DNA of 64,000 bases from Clostridiales bacterium (GCA_014799485.1 JAAVHY010000036.1:1-64000); one strand, 5' to 3'; counted from the first letter of the stretch, positions 24,821 through 34,650 are shown. A program made the numbers and translations. Notes: generated by a model not told the origin, from the letters alone.

Positions 24821-26611
24821 TCACCCGAACTGGCTGGCATACAGCTTATAATAGAACCCCTTGCGCGCCATAAGCTCCTCGTGGGCGCCCTGCTCCACCA
24901 CGTCGCCGTGGTCCACCACCAGGATGTGGTCGGCGTTCTGGATGGTGGACAGCCGGTGGGCGATGACGAAGCAGGTCTTGCCCGCCATGAGGGAGCGGAT
25001 GGCCTTCTGCACCTGCCGCTCGGTGTTGGTGTCCACGTTGGAGGTGGCTTCGTCCAGGATGAGCATATGGGTGTCGTACAGCATGGCCCGGGCGATGGTG
25101 AGCAGCTGCTTCTGCCCTTTGGAGATGTTGCCGCCGTCCTCGCTGATGACGGTGTGGTAGCCCTGGGGCAGCCGCATGATGTAGCTGTGGATGCGGGCGG
25201 CCTTGGCGGCGGCCACCACCTCTTCCATGGTGGCGTCCTCTTTGCCGTAGGCGATGTTGTCGAAAATGGTCCCACGGAACACCCAGGTGTCCTGGAGCAC
25301 CATGGCGTAGCTCCGGCGCAGGGAGTCCATGGTGTAGGCCCGGTTTTCCGCCCCGTCCACGTAGATGCAGCCCTCATCCGGGTCGTAGAACCGCATGAGC
25401 AGGTTGATGATGGTGGTCTTGCCCGCCCCGGTGGGGCCTACGATGGCCACCGTCTGGCCGGGCTTCGCCTCGAAGTCCAGGTGGTGGAGGATCGTGCGGC
25501 CCGGGTCGTAGCCGAAGCTCACATCTTCCCCCCGGACATGGCCCCGGCAGCTTTCCAGCTCCGCCGCGCCGTAGATGTCCTTGACCTCCTCCGGCTCGTC
25601 CAGCAGGCGGAACACCCGCTCGGAGGCGGCCAGGGCGGAAAATATCTCGTTGACAATGTTGGAGATCTCGTTGATGGGGCCGGAGAACTTCCGGGAATAG
25701 AGCACAAAGGAGGAGATCTGCTCCAGCCCCACCACCCCCAGCATATAGAGGATGGCGCCGCCGGTGCCGATGGCGGCCAGGCCGAAGTTGGAGATCATGC
25801 CCACGGTGGGGCCCATGGCCATGCCCATGCCGTCCGCGTTCCGATACGCCTCGGCGGCGTTTCGGTTGATCTTGCTGAAATCCTCGCACACCCGGTCCTC
25901 CTGGGCGTAGGCCAGGATGGTGCGCTGGCCGGTGAACATCTCCTCGGCGAAGCCGTTCATCTCGCCGTAGGCCGCGCTGCGCTTTGCGTAAAGCGGCCTT
26001 GTCTTTTTGCTCATGAACCGGGTGAACAGGATGGAGGCGGGGATGGTGGCCGCCATGCACAGCACCAGGGGCGGCGAGATGACGCACATCATGGCGAAGC
26101 TGCCCGCCACCGTCACAGTGCTGGTGAGGATCTGGATCACGTCGGTGGACAGGCTGGTACACACCACGTCCACGTCATAACTCACCCGGCTGATGATGTC
26201 GCCGGCCTGGTGCCGGTCAAAGTAGCCCACCGGCAGGGTCATCAGCTTGTCGAACACGTCCCGGCGCATATTCCGGGCCACCCGGCGGCCCACCCGCATC
26301 ATGCCGATGCTCACCAGGAAGCTCATCACGCTGCCCCCCGCGTAACAGGCCAGCATGAGCAGGGCGTAATGGAGCACCGCGTCCATATCCACGTGCCCGG
26401 GGCCCAGCTGCCAGCCCTCCTCCACCACGCCGATGGCCTTCCCGGCAAACCGGGGGCCCAGCAGGTTGCCGGTGTTGCTCAGCAAGGTGCAGGCCAGGAA
26501 CAGCAGCACCCACCAGCGGTATGTCATCAAATATTGCAGGATGCGCCGCAGCGCGCCCTTTGCGTCCCGGGGTTTGGCCTTCACGCCGCCCCGGTCTCCC
26601 GGTCCGGGCAT
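24821..26611 (-). CDS. ABC exporter half-transporter (TM-NBD), catalytic-site partner
   Basis: Type I ABC exporter subunit, 596 aa: six TM helices (residues about 35-345) and an NBD. Walker A is GPTGAGKTT, the signature reads NISKGQKQL (variant of LSGGQ), Walker B LILDEATSNVD keeps the catalytic glutamate, and the H-loop is IAHRLST. It is encoded 16 bases after the paired half-transporter at 26628-28382, as in heterodimeric multidrug exporters such as BmrCD or TM287/288. Substrate unknown. Confidence 0.93.
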   Translation of the reverse strand: MPGPGDRGGVKAKPRDAKGALRRILQYLMTYRWWVLLFLACTLLSNTGNLLGPRFAGKAIGVVEEGWQLGPGHVDMDAVLHYALLMLACYAGGSVMSFLVSIGMMRVGRRVARNMRRDVFDKLMTLPVGYFDRHQAGDIISRVSYDVDVVCTSLSTDVIQILTSTVTVAGSFAMMCVISPPLVLCMAATIPASILFTRFMSKKTRPLYAKRSAAYGEMNGFAEEMFTGQRTILAYAQEDRVCEDFSKINRNAAEAYRNADGMGMAMGPTVGMISNFGLAAIGTGGAILYMLGVVGLEQISSFVLYSRKFSGPINEISNIVNEIFSALAASERVFRLLDEPEEVKDIYGAAELESCRGHVRGEDVSFGYDPGRTILHHLDFEAKPGQTVAIVGPTGAGKTTIINLLMRFYDPDEGCIYVDGAENRAYTMDSLRRSYAMVLQDTWVFRGTIFDNIAYGKEDATMEEVVAAAKAARIHSYIMRLPQGYHTVISEDGGNISKGQKQLLTIARAMLYDTHMLILDEATSNVDTNTERQVQKAIRSLMAGKTCFVIAHRLSTIQNADHILVVDHGDVVEQGAHEELMARKGFYYKLYASQFG

Positions 26612-26627
26612 ACGCGGTCCCCCCTTT

Positions 26628-28382
26628 CTAAGCCATCTCGCCCATCTGGACCTGATAGGTCTCCCGATAGGCGGGGCAGGTTTCCATCAATTCCTCGTGG
26701 GTGCCATAGCCCACGCACTTCCCGTTGTCCATCACCAGGATGTGGGTCATGCCCATGATGGAGCTGACCCGCTGGGCGATCATGATGAGGGTGGAATCCC
26801 CGTGGCGCTCCCGGATGGCCCGGCGCATGGCCGCGTCGGTGGCGTAGTCCAGGGCGGAGGAACTGTCGTCCAGCACCAGGACCTCCGGCCCCGCCGCCAG
26901 GGCCCGGGCCACCAGCAGCCGCTGCTTCTGCCCGCCGGACAGGTTGGCCCCGCGGATTTCCGCCTGATGCTCGGCCCCGTCCTCCAAAGCGTCGATGTAC
27001 TCCGCCGCCATGGCGTCCTCGATGGCGGCGCGGAAAGCGGTATCATCTATGTCCCGGCCAAAGCGCACGTTCTCCCGGAGGGTGTCCTGGAACACCATGT
27101 CGTTCTGGAAGCACACCCCGAATTTCCGGCGCAGCTCGTCCTTTTCGTAGGTGCGCACGTCCCTGCCGTCCACAAAGACCCCGCCGTCCCGCACATCGTA
27201 AAACCGCATGAGCAGGGAGATGATGGTGCTCTTGCCGCAGCCGGTGGGGCCGATGATGCCCAGGCTCTCCCCCCGTTTCAGGGCAAAGCTGATGTCGGCG
27301 AGGGCCTTTTCCCGCTCCTCCCCGGCAAAGCCGGCGCAGCCTGACTCCCCTTCCCCATAGCTGAAATTCACGTGCTCGAAGCGGATGAACCCGTCCCCGC
27401 CGGGAGTGCGGGCCTCGGCCGCGGGCAGCACGCGCTGGTCGATCTCGGTCTGAAGGACCTGGTCGATGCGGTCGGCGCTGGCCCCGGCCTTACTCATGGT
27501 CATAAAAATGCGGGACAGGCCCATGACCCCCATGGTGATCATGTTGAAGTAGGTGAGGAAGGCCAGGATGACCCCCGGCTCCATCACCCCGGCATTCACC
27601 CGCCGCGCCCCCAGCAGCACCACCAGGGTGAGCCCCCCGTTGAGGCAAAGCTGCATAAAAGGGGATGGGATCGCCATCACCGTGCCGGCGGCAATGTCGC
27701 TGTCCGTCATGTCCCGGTTGGCCTGGGCAAAGCGGCGCTTTTCATACTCCGTTTTGGACAGGGCCTTCACCACCCGGATGCCGGTGATGTTCTCCCGCAT
27801 GACCCGCACCACCACGTCCAGCCGCCGCTGTACCTGGTTATACATGGGCAGCCCCTTGGCTGACACCGCGAACACCACAAGGATCAGCACCGGCAGCATG
27901 GCCACCAGGATCATGGCCAGGGAGGCGTCCATAGCCAGGGAGACGCACACGCCGCCGATGAGCAGCATGGGGGCCCGGACGCACAGGGTCTGGAACTGCT
28001 GCACCGCCGACTGGACGTTGTAGCTGTCGCTGGTCATCCGGCTGATGAGGGAGGGCAGGCCGAAGGCGTCGAACTGGCTGCCGGACAGGTTGGCGGTCTT
28101 TTGGAACAGCTCCTGGCGGACATCGTAGCTCACCCGGTGGGCGTTTTCCACGGCCCGGCGGTTGGCCGTCACGTTGAGCTGGCGGCACAGGATGGCGGCG
28201 GCGAACATCGCCAGCCCCCACTGTACAGCCAGGCGCAGGTCGCCCAGCGGGGCCACATCATCGATGATGTGCTCCAGGATATAGGGCAGCATCAGCTCGG
28301 TGACGGTGGCCGCCAGTTTGATGAGGACGCACACGAGCACGGCCTTTTTGTACCGGCCCATAGCCCTGGCGATCAGCCCCAT
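26628..28382 (-). CDS. ABC exporter half-transporter with degenerate ATP site
   Basis: Paired subunit, 584 aa: N-terminal TM domain (MGLIARAMGRYKKAVLVCVL...), NBD with Walker A GPTGCGKST, canonical signature LSGGQKQR, but Walker B reads VLVLDDSSSALD, with Asp where the catalytic Glu should be, and the switch is IAQRVSS (Gln for His). This is the usual sign of a non-hydrolysing site in heterodimeric exporters, so the two genes together make one functional and one degenerate site. It carries the promoter of the two-gene operon. Confidence 0.94.
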   Translation of the reverse strand: MGLIARAMGRYKKAVLVCVLIKLAATVTELMLPYILEHIIDDVAPLGDLRLAVQWGLAMFAAAILCRQLNVTANRRAVENAHRVSYDVRQELFQKTANLSGSQFDAFGLPSLISRMTSDSYNVQSAVQQFQTLCVRAPMLLIGGVCVSLAMDASLAMILVAMLPVLILVVFAVSAKGLPMYNQVQRRLDVVVRVMRENITGIRVVKALSKTEYEKRRFAQANRDMTDSDIAAGTVMAIPSPFMQLCLNGGLTLVVLLGARRVNAGVMEPGVILAFLTYFNMITMGVMGLSRIFMTMSKAGASADRIDQVLQTEIDQRVLPAAEARTPGGDGFIRFEHVNFSYGEGESGCAGFAGEEREKALADISFALKRGESLGIIGPTGCGKSTIISLLMRFYDVRDGGVFVDGRDVRTYEKDELRRKFGVCFQNDMVFQDTLRENVRFGRDIDDTAFRAAIEDAMAAEYIDALEDGAEHQAEIRGANLSGGQKQRLLVARALAAGPEVLVLDDSSSALDYATDAAMRRAIRERHGDSTLIMIAQRVSSIMGMTHILVMDNGKCVGYGTHEELMETCPAYRETYQVQMGEMA

Positions 28383-28429
28383 AGGCGTCCCCTCCTTTTC
28401 TTTTCCATAAAATTTCTCTGTATCGTTAT

Positions 28430-28459
28430 AGTTTATCAGCTACTGTCCTAAAATGTCAA
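28430..28459 (-). promoter_or_regulatory. Promoter of the ABC exporter operon
   Basis: TTGACA, 18-base spacer, TAAACT on the minus strand, about 45 bases before the first ATG. Confidence 0.75.
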
Positions 28460-28504
28460 GGCGTTTCGGCGGCTTTCCGCAGCTGGGATATTTACGGCGA
28501 TTTC

Positions 28505-28560
28505 AAACAAAAACAGGGACGGAAATCTTGATACGCCTTGTATCAAAATTTCCGTCCCTG
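28505..28560 (-). terminator. Terminator of tRNA-Leu
   Basis: CAGGGACGGAAAT with its complement forms a long stem with internal TTGATAC/GTATCAA pairing. On the minus strand it is followed by TTTTTGTTTG. Confidence 0.88.
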
Positions 28561-28562
28561 CA

Positions 28563-28647
28563 TGGTGCGCCTGAAGGGACTCGAACCCACACGCGTTTCC
28601 GCACGAGAACCTAAATCTCGCATGTCTACCAATTCCATCACAGGCGC
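28563..28647 (-). tRNA. tRNA-Leu (anticodon TAG)
   Basis: An 85-base cloverleaf with acceptor stem GCGCCTG/CAGGCGC, discriminator A and encoded CCA. The anticodon loop TTTAGGT gives TAG, reading CTA-type leucine codons. It has the class II variable arm and the TTCGAGTC T-loop. It lies between lysA and the ABC genes, with its own terminator. Confidence 0.95.
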
Positions 28648-28687
28648 ATATGGGCGGCGGGATGATCCCACCGCCGTTTTTGTCCGC

Positions 28688-29944
28688 CTACCACACCAGG
28701 GTGGCGAAATAATCATCCGGCGTCTCCGCCCGGCGCATCAGCTCCACCGAGCCGTCCTCCCGGAGCAGCAGCTCCGCTGAGCGCAGCTTCCCGTTGTAGT
28801 TGTAGCCCATGGAGAAGCCGTGGGCCCCGGTGTCATGAACGGCCAGGATATCGCCCATTTCGATTTCCGGCAGCGCCCGGTCGATGGCAAACTTATCGCT
28901 GTTCTCGCAAAGGGAACCGACTACATCGTATGTGTGATCGCAGGGCGCGTCCTCCTTGCCCAGCACCGTGATGTGGTGGTAGGCCCCATAGACGGCGGGC
29001 CGCATCAGGTTGGCCGCGCAGGCGTCCACGCCGATATACTCCTTGTAGATGTGCTTTTCGTGGACAGCGGTGGCGACCAGGTGGCCGAAGGGGGCCAGCA
29101 TAAACCGGCCCAGCTCGGTGAAGATGGCCACGTCCCCCATCCCGGCGGGGACTAAAATCTCCTCGTAGGCGCGGCGCACACCCTCGCCGATCACCGCGAT
29201 GTCGTTGGCGGGCTGCTCCGGACGGTAGGGGATGCCCACGCCGCCGGACAGGTTGATGAACGCCACATGGCAGCCCGTCTCCTTCGCCACGTCGGCGGCA
29301 GTCTGGAACAGCAGCCGGGCCAGGGCGGGATAGTACTCGTTGGAGATGGTGTTGGAGGCCAGGAAGGCGTGGATGCCGAAGTGCTTGGCACCCAGTTCTT
29401 TCAAACGTGTGAACGCTTGGGCCAGCTGGGGTCGGGTCATGCCGTACTTGGCCTGACCCGGGTTGTCCATCACCTGGAAGCCCTCTTTGCTCTCCCCCAG
29501 GGTAAACACCCCGCCGGGGTTGAAGCGGCAGCACACCGTCTCAGGCACACGGCCCAGGGTGTTATAAAGGAAATCCACATGGGTCAGGTCGTCCAGGTTG
29601 ATGTTGGCCCCCAGCCGCGCGGCCAGCTCGAACTCCTCTGCCGGGGTCTCGTTGGAGGAAAACATGATCTCACCGCCGGAAAACCCGCACTTCTCCGACA
29701 TCATCAGCTCGGTGAGGGAGGAGCAGTCCACGCCGCACCCCTCCTCCCGCAGCAGCTTGAGGATGCCGGGGGTGGGGGTGGCTTTGACCGCGAAATATTC
29801 CTTAAACCCCGGGTTCCAGGCGAAAGCGGCCTTCAGCGCCCGGGCGTTTTCCCGGATGCCCCGCTCGTCGTAGATGTGGAAGGGGGTGGGATAGGTCTTT
29901 ATAATCTCCCGGGCCTGGGCCAGGGTGAGGAACGGCTTTTTCAT
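28688..29944 (-). CDS. lysA: Diaminopimelate decarboxylase
   Basis: PLP enzyme that makes L-lysine from meso-diaminopimelate. The 418 aa show the PLP-lysine motif EYFAVKAT (Lys near 53), the glycine-rich phosphate-binding NLSGGVGIPY, and the second-subunit active-site cysteine in VGSLCENSDKF. The closing segment HDTGAHGFSMGYNYNG is typical. It has its own promoter and follows the XRE gene by 64 bases. No other lysine gene is nearby. Confidence 0.95.
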   Translation of the reverse strand: MKKPFLTLAQAREIIKTYPTPFHIYDERGIRENARALKAAFAWNPGFKEYFAVKATPTPGILKLLREEGCGVDCSSLTELMMSEKCGFSGGEIMFSSNETPAEEFELAARLGANINLDDLTHVDFLYNTLGRVPETVCCRFNPGGVFTLGESKEGFQVMDNPGQAKYGMTRPQLAQAFTRLKELGAKHFGIHAFLASNTISNEYYPALARLLFQTAADVAKETGCHVAFINLSGGVGIPYRPEQPANDIAVIGEGVRRAYEEILVPAGMGDVAIFTELGRFMLAPFGHLVATAVHEKHIYKEYIGVDACAANLMRPAVYGAYHHITVLGKEDAPCDHTYDVVGSLCENSDKFAIDRALPEIEMGDILAVHDTGAHGFSMGYNYNGKLRSAELLLREDGSVELMRRAETPDDYFATLVW

Positions 29945-29983
29945 CTCTCTGTGTCTCCTTAGGATGGTGAATTCACAGAGGGT

Positions 29984-30012
29984 ATCATATAAGATTTTCT
30001 GCCCGTTGTCAA
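29984..30012 (-). promoter_or_regulatory. Promoter of lysA
   Basis: TTGACA, 17-base spacer, TATGAT on the minus strand. The -35 box overlaps the stop codon of the upstream XRE gene. Confidence 0.8.
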
Positions 30013-30518
30013 CCGTCCGTTGGCGGCTCCGGGCCGCCGTACACCTTACCCTCGATGTAAGCCATCATGCGGTTGCGCAGCCAGCAGAACACGACCAGCC
30101 AGAAGGGCGAGATCAACACCCACAGCTGGTCGAACGAGAGCTTCACAGACACGGCGATACCCACCAGCACGCTGACTGCGATCAGCCATAGGTTGTCTCG
30201 CAGCCACTTCTTCTTGAAAAACTCTGTGCGCTCCTTGGCCGAGAAGCTGCTCTCCCGCACCGCCGCCACCAGGTTCTCGTCCGCCTGCCTGCGGAACCGC
30301 TCATCGCTCAAACGCTCCCCGGCCAGCAGCTCGTTGACGCTCACCCCCAGTGTCTCCCCCAGGGGAACCAGCAGCTCAATGTCCGGCATATAGGTTCCCG
30401 TCTCCCAGCGGGAGACGGTCTTGTTGGTGACGCCCAGCTTTTTGCCCAGGGCCTCCTGGGTCAGCCCCTGCTCACGGCGCAGCGCCGCGATGAATTTTCC
30501 CACCTTGGCCTGATCCAT
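30009..30518 (-). CDS. XRE regulator with C-terminal membrane segments
   Basis: DNA-binding membrane protein of 169 aa. HTH at residues 6-60 (LRREQGLTQEALGKKLGVTN, then KTVSRWETGTYMPDIELLVPL). A linker of charged helices follows, then two hydrophobic helices (DNLWLIAVSVLVGIAVSV and LWVLISPFWLVVFCWL). This layout, HTH plus two TM helices, recurs in clostridia and suggests a membrane-linked sensor. An extended -10 (TGGTATACT) lies about 25 bases upstream of the start. Targets are unknown. Confidence 0.85.
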   Translation of the reverse strand: MDQAKVGKFIAALRREQGLTQEALGKKLGVTNKTVSRWETGTYMPDIELLVPLGETLGVSVNELLAGERLSDERFRRQADENLVAAVRESSFSAKERTEFFKKKWLRDNLWLIAVSVLVGIAVSVKLSFDQLWVLISPFWLVVFCWLRNRMMAYIEGKVYGGPEPPTDG

Positions 30519-30593
30519 TTCGCTCCCTCCTTTGGAGAAAGTATACCACGGCTGGCCCTGAGAATCACTCCCCGCAGACAGCGAATCCGGGGT

Positions 30594-32825
30594 TTACCCC
30601 TCCTGCCCCGTCTCCCGCAGCAATCTGGTGCGCAAAGCGGAATACCGCCGGGTCTGCCGGTCATTGGCCACCATCTGGGCCATCAGCTCCCCGCTGCCCA
30701 CCAGGATGAACAGCTCCCTGGCCCTTGTGATGGCGGTGTACAGCACCCCCCTTGCCAGCAGGGAGGGCGGCACGTCGCTGAGGGCCAGGATGACCGCCCG
30801 GTACTCGCTGCCCTGGGCCTTGTGGACGGTGACGGCGTAGGCGGGCTCCAGCTCCCCCAGCAGTTCCGGGGGATAGGCCACCAGCCGCCCGTCAAAGGAC
30901 ACGGTGATCCCCCCGGCGGTCACCTCCTGGATCACGCCGATGTCCCCGTTGAACACGCCCATGTCCTTCTCCCCGGTAGTAGGGTCCTCCCAGAACAGGT
31001 CGTAGTTGTTCTTCACCTGCATCACCCGGTCGCCCTCCCGGAAGATGTAGGGGCCGAAGGCCCGCTCCCCCCTGCCGTCCGCGGCGGGGTTCAGCGCCTC
31101 CTGCAGCGCCCGGTTCAGCGCGGCGGTGCCCGCCCCACGCTTCCGGGTGGGGGTCAGCACCTGGATCTGCTCGGCGGGGATGCCCATATTCCGGGGCAGG
31201 CGGGTCTGGCACAGCTCCACGATGGTGTCCACCGTGCGGGCGGCGTCCCGGCGTCCCATGTAAAAGAAGTCCTTTGTCTTATTGGTCAGCTCCGGCGCCG
31301 TCCCCCGGTTCACCCCGTGGGCGTTCATGACGATGGCGCTCTCCCGGGCCTGGCGGAAGATCTCCGTCAGCGACACGGCGGGCACCACCCCGGAGCGGAT
31401 CAGGTGGTCCAGCACGTTCCCCGGCCCCACCGATGGAAGCTGGTCCGGGTCGCCCACCAGCACCAGGCGGCACTCCCCCCGCAGGGCGGCCAGCAGCGCC
31501 GCCATCAGGGACACATCCACCATGGACGTCTCGTCCACGATCACCGCGTCCACCTCCAGGGGGTCGTCCTGGTTTTTGGTAAAAGCCAGCTGGCCGGTGA
31601 AGGGGTCCAGCTTGGTTTCCAGCAGCCGGTGGATGGTCAGCGCCTCCGCGCCGCAGGTCTCCCCCATCCGCTTGGCGGCCCGGCCGGTGGGGGCAGCCAG
31701 GGCCGTCTCCAGCCCCAGCGTCTCGAACAGGGCCAGCACCCCCCGCAGGGAGGTGGTCTTGCCGGTGCCCGGCCCGCCGGTGAGCAGCATCACCTGCCGG
31801 CTGGCGGCCAGCTCCACGGCGGTGCGCTGCTGCTGGGCATAGGTGATCCCCTGCTCCCGCTGGATGGCATCGATGAGTTGCCCCAAACCCTCCGGCGGGG
31901 CGATCTCCGTACAACACATCTCCCCCAGGCGCATGGCCACGTAGCACTCCGCCCCGTACAGTCCCGCGGGATAGCAGGCGGTCACCCCGGCGATGTCCTC
32001 CCGCACCACCTCCCCCCGTTCGATGAGGCCGTCCAGCCCTTGGGCGAGGCACTCCCCCTCCACCCCGATGAGGGCGGCGGTGGCGGCCAGCAGCTTGTTC
32101 TCAGGCAGGAACACGTGGCCGTTGTCGGCGTTGTGGTCCAGCTCGAAGATGAGGGCGGCCTCCACCCGCTGGGGGTCGTCCCCCGCCACCCCCAGCTCGA
32201 TGGCCAGCTCGTCCACCTGGGCGAAGGGGATCTCCAGGGAGCGGTCGGCCAGCAGATAGGGGTTGTCACGCACCACGTCCACCGCCAGATCGCCGAACCG
32301 CTTGTACAGCGGCATGGCGGCGGCCAGGGGCAGCCTGTGCTCGGACAGGAACTCCGCCAGCCGCCGCATCCCCATCTGCCGCCGGAAGTCCTCGCCGATG
32401 GCCCGGGCCCGCTTGGGGGACACCCCCCGCAGCTCACACAGGCGGTCTGGGTCGTTCTCGATGATCTCCAGCGCGTTTTCGCCGAAATGGTCCACGATCT
32501 GCCGCGCCAGCCCCATACGGACGCCTTTCACCACCCCGGAGGCCAGGTACTCGAACACCGCCTTCTCCCCCACCGGCATGCGGCGGGTGATCACCTCGGC
32601 CTTGAACTGCTCGCCATAGCTGGGATGGCGGCCCCAAGCCCCCTCCAGCTCCAGCGTCTCGCCGGGGGCCACCCCCGGCATACAGCCCACCGCCGTGATC
32701 TCGCCCCCCTCGCCGCAGTCCAGCTTCAGCACGGTGTAGCCGTTTTCCTCGTTGCGGAACAGCACGGCGGACACCGTGCCCTCCACCTGGTTGCGTCCCT
32801 CTGTCCCGGCAATCTCCCCTGGCAT
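30594..32825 (-). CDS. recD2: RecD2-type 5'-3' DNA helicase
   Basis: ATP-dependent superfamily 1B helicase, 743 aa, of the RecB/C-independent RecD2 class involved in DNA repair and replication-fork maintenance. The N-terminal OB-like region (VEGTVSAVLFRNEENGYTV) and helix-hairpin-helix repeats come first (residues 1-200). Helicase motifs follow: Walker A LTGGPGTGKTTS, motif Ib AAPTGRAAKRM, Walker B VDETSMVD, motif III GDPDQLPSVGPGNVL, and the UvrD-like C-terminal AYAVTVHKAQGSEY and YTAITRARE. GGAGGG lies 7 bases before ATG. Its promoter is divergent from that of ptsI. Confidence 0.95.
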   Translation of the reverse strand: MPGEIAGTEGRNQVEGTVSAVLFRNEENGYTVLKLDCGEGGEITAVGCMPGVAPGETLELEGAWGRHPSYGEQFKAEVITRRMPVGEKAVFEYLASGVVKGVRMGLARQIVDHFGENALEIIENDPDRLCELRGVSPKRARAIGEDFRRQMGMRRLAEFLSEHRLPLAAAMPLYKRFGDLAVDVVRDNPYLLADRSLEIPFAQVDELAIELGVAGDDPQRVEAALIFELDHNADNGHVFLPENKLLAATAALIGVEGECLAQGLDGLIERGEVVREDIAGVTACYPAGLYGAECYVAMRLGEMCCTEIAPPEGLGQLIDAIQREQGITYAQQQRTAVELAASRQVMLLTGGPGTGKTTSLRGVLALFETLGLETALAAPTGRAAKRMGETCGAEALTIHRLLETKLDPFTGQLAFTKNQDDPLEVDAVIVDETSMVDVSLMAALLAALRGECRLVLVGDPDQLPSVGPGNVLDHLIRSGVVPAVSLTEIFRQARESAIVMNAHGVNRGTAPELTNKTKDFFYMGRRDAARTVDTIVELCQTRLPRNMGIPAEQIQVLTPTRKRGAGTAALNRALQEALNPAADGRGERAFGPYIFREGDRVMQVKNNYDLFWEDPTTGEKDMGVFNGDIGVIQEVTAGGITVSFDGRLVAYPPELLGELEPAYAVTVHKAQGSEYRAVILALSDVPPSLLARGVLYTAITRARELFILVGSGELMAQMVANDRQTRRYSALRTRLLRETGQEG

Positions 32826-32860
32826 GGCCGGCCCTCCAATCCAAACAAACGTTTTATCGT

Positions 32861-32889
32861 ATTATAGCATGGCCCCGCCATCTTTTCAA
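32861..32889 (-). promoter_or_regulatory. Promoter of recD2
   Basis: TTGAAA, 17-base spacer, perfect TATAAT on the minus strand. Just downstream is AAACGTTTGTTTG, which partly matches the CAAACGTTTG palindrome at the promoter of the repair pair near 39364. Confidence 0.8.
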
Positions 32890-32947
32890 GATAAATCACA
32901 AAGAGCCCCTGGGCAAAAAATTTTTTAAAAAATTTGCCTTAACCCAC

Positions 32948-32976
32948 TTGCAGGAACGCAAATTATATGATATACA
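32948..32976 (+). promoter_or_regulatory. Promoter of ptsI
   Basis: TTGCAG, 17-base spacer, TATACA. A long AT-rich stretch (AAAAAATTTTTTAAAAAATTT type, 32917-32937) precedes the -35 and would act as an UP element. Confidence 0.7.
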
Positions 32977-33039
32977 CAAAGAAGAACTGCGCGCCTCCCG
33001 CGCGCCTGTCTGAAACTGCCAACGAATGGAGGAGCTATC

Positions 33040-34650
33040 ATGTTAAAAGGAATCGCCGCCTCGGCCGGCGCCGCTGTCGCCCAATTGTTCTACATGGAGG
33101 AGCCCGACCTGTCCGTCACCAAGGAGACCGGGCTGGACCCCGCCCAGCAGCACCAGCGCTACGACCAGGCCGCCGCCCAGGCCATCCGGGAGCTGGACAA
33201 CCTGTATGAGAAGGCCCGCGCCACCGACGAGAGCGTGGCCCAGGTGTTTGATATCCACCGCATGATGCTGGAGGACCCCGACCTCATTGACGGCATCGAC
33301 GCTCTGCTGGACGAGGGCTACAACGCCGAGTACGCCGTGCGGGAGACCGCCGACTCCCTCGCCGCCATGTTCAAGGCCATGGACGACGAGTATATGCAGG
33401 CCCGCTCCGCCGACGTGATGGACGTGGGCAACCGCCTCGTCCGGGTGCTCAAGGGCATCCCCGACGCCGCCGACTTCCCCGATGAGCCGGTGATCGTGGC
33501 CGCCGTTGATCTGCTGCCCAGCCAGACCGTCCGGCTGGACAAGGACCACGTGGCGGGCTTCGTCACCAAGCTGGGCTCGTCCACCTCCCACTCCGTCATC
33601 CTGGCCCGCACCCTGGGCATCCCCTGCATCGTGGGCATGGGCGACGACTATGACAAGCTGCCCAAGTCCGGCCTGGTGGCCATCGATGGCTCCACCGGCG
33701 AGGTGGCCCCCCAGCCCGACGAGGCCACCCGGGCGGAGTTCACCCGCCGCCGGGACGCCTTCCTGGCCGACCAGGCGGCGCTGGAGGCGTACAAGGACCG
33801 CAAGGCCATCACCAAGAGCGGCCACAAGGTGCTGGTGTGCGCCAACATCGGCGGCCTGAAGGACATCGACGCGGTCATCGCCCGGGGCGGCGCCGGCGTG
33901 GGCCTGTTCCGCAGCGAGTTCATCTACCTGGACAGCCCGGACTTCCCCACCGAGCAGGCCCAGTTCGAGGTCTATAAGGAAGTGCTGGCCCGGCTGGCTC
34001 CCCGCCCCGTGGTGGTGCGCACCCTGGACCTGGGCAGCGACAAGCAGGCCCCCTACTTCGGCATCGAGGGGGAGGAGAACCCCGCCATGGGCTACCGGGC
34101 CATCCGCATCTGCCTCAAGCAGCCCGAGATCTTCCGCACCCAGCTGCGGGCGCTGCTGCGCGCCTCGGTGTACGGCAAGCTGAACATCATGTTCCCCATG
34201 ATCACCCACCTGGAGCAGGTGCTGGAGATCAAGACCATCGTCAACCAGGTCCGGCAGGAGCTGGACAAGGAGGGCATCCCCTACAGCCAGGACGTGGAGT
34301 ACGGCATCATGATCGAGACCCCCGCCGCCGCCGTCATGGCGGACGTGCTGGCCAAGGAAGTGGACTTCTTCTCCATCGGCACCAACGACCTGACCCAGTA
34401 CACCCTGGCCGCCGACCGGATGAACGCCAACATCAGCAACCTGTTCGACTCCGGCCACCCCGCCATCCTGCGCCTCATCGAGCGCACCGCCAAGGCCGCC
34501 CATGACGCGGGCATCTGGGTGGGCATCTGCGGCGAGTCCGCCGCCAACACCGCCCTCACCGCGTTCTACATGAGCGTGGGCATCGATGAGCTGTCCGTCT
34601 CCGCCGCCTCCATCCCCGCCGTCAAGCGGGCCGTCATCGAGTGCGACTGA
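33040..34650 (+). CDS. ptsI: PTS Enzyme I (phosphoenolpyruvate-protein phosphotransferase)
   Basis: Phosphorylates HPr from PEP, starting the sugar phosphotransferase cascade. The 536 aa include the N-terminal His domain with phospho-His184 in GSSTSHSVILAR (slightly variant: the usual GGRTSH has become GSSTSH), the PEP-binding barrel with GLFRSEFIYL, TLDLGSDKQ, NPAMGYRAIR, MIETPAA and SIGTNDLTQY, and the catalytic Cys497 in GICGESA. GGAGG lies 7 bases before ATG. It is monocistronic: neither ptsH nor any EII gene is beside it. Confidence 0.95.
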   Translation: MLKGIAASAGAAVAQLFYMEEPDLSVTKETGLDPAQQHQRYDQAAAQAIRELDNLYEKARATDESVAQVFDIHRMMLEDPDLIDGIDALLDEGYNAEYAVRETADSLAAMFKAMDDEYMQARSADVMDVGNRLVRVLKGIPDAADFPDEPVIVAAVDLLPSQTVRLDKDHVAGFVTKLGSSTSHSVILARTLGIPCIVGMGDDYDKLPKSGLVAIDGSTGEVAPQPDEATRAEFTRRRDAFLADQAALEAYKDRKAITKSGHKVLVCANIGGLKDIDAVIARGGAGVGLFRSEFIYLDSPDFPTEQAQFEVYKEVLARLAPRPVVVRTLDLGSDKQAPYFGIEGEENPAMGYRAIRICLKQPEIFRTQLRALLRASVYGKLNIMFPMITHLEQVLEIKTIVNQVRQELDKEGIPYSQDVEYGIMIETPAAAVMADVLAKEVDFFSIGTNDLTQYTLAADRMNANISNLFDSGHPAILRLIERTAKAAHDAGIWVGICGESAANTALTAFYMSVGIDELSVSAASIPAVKRAVIECD

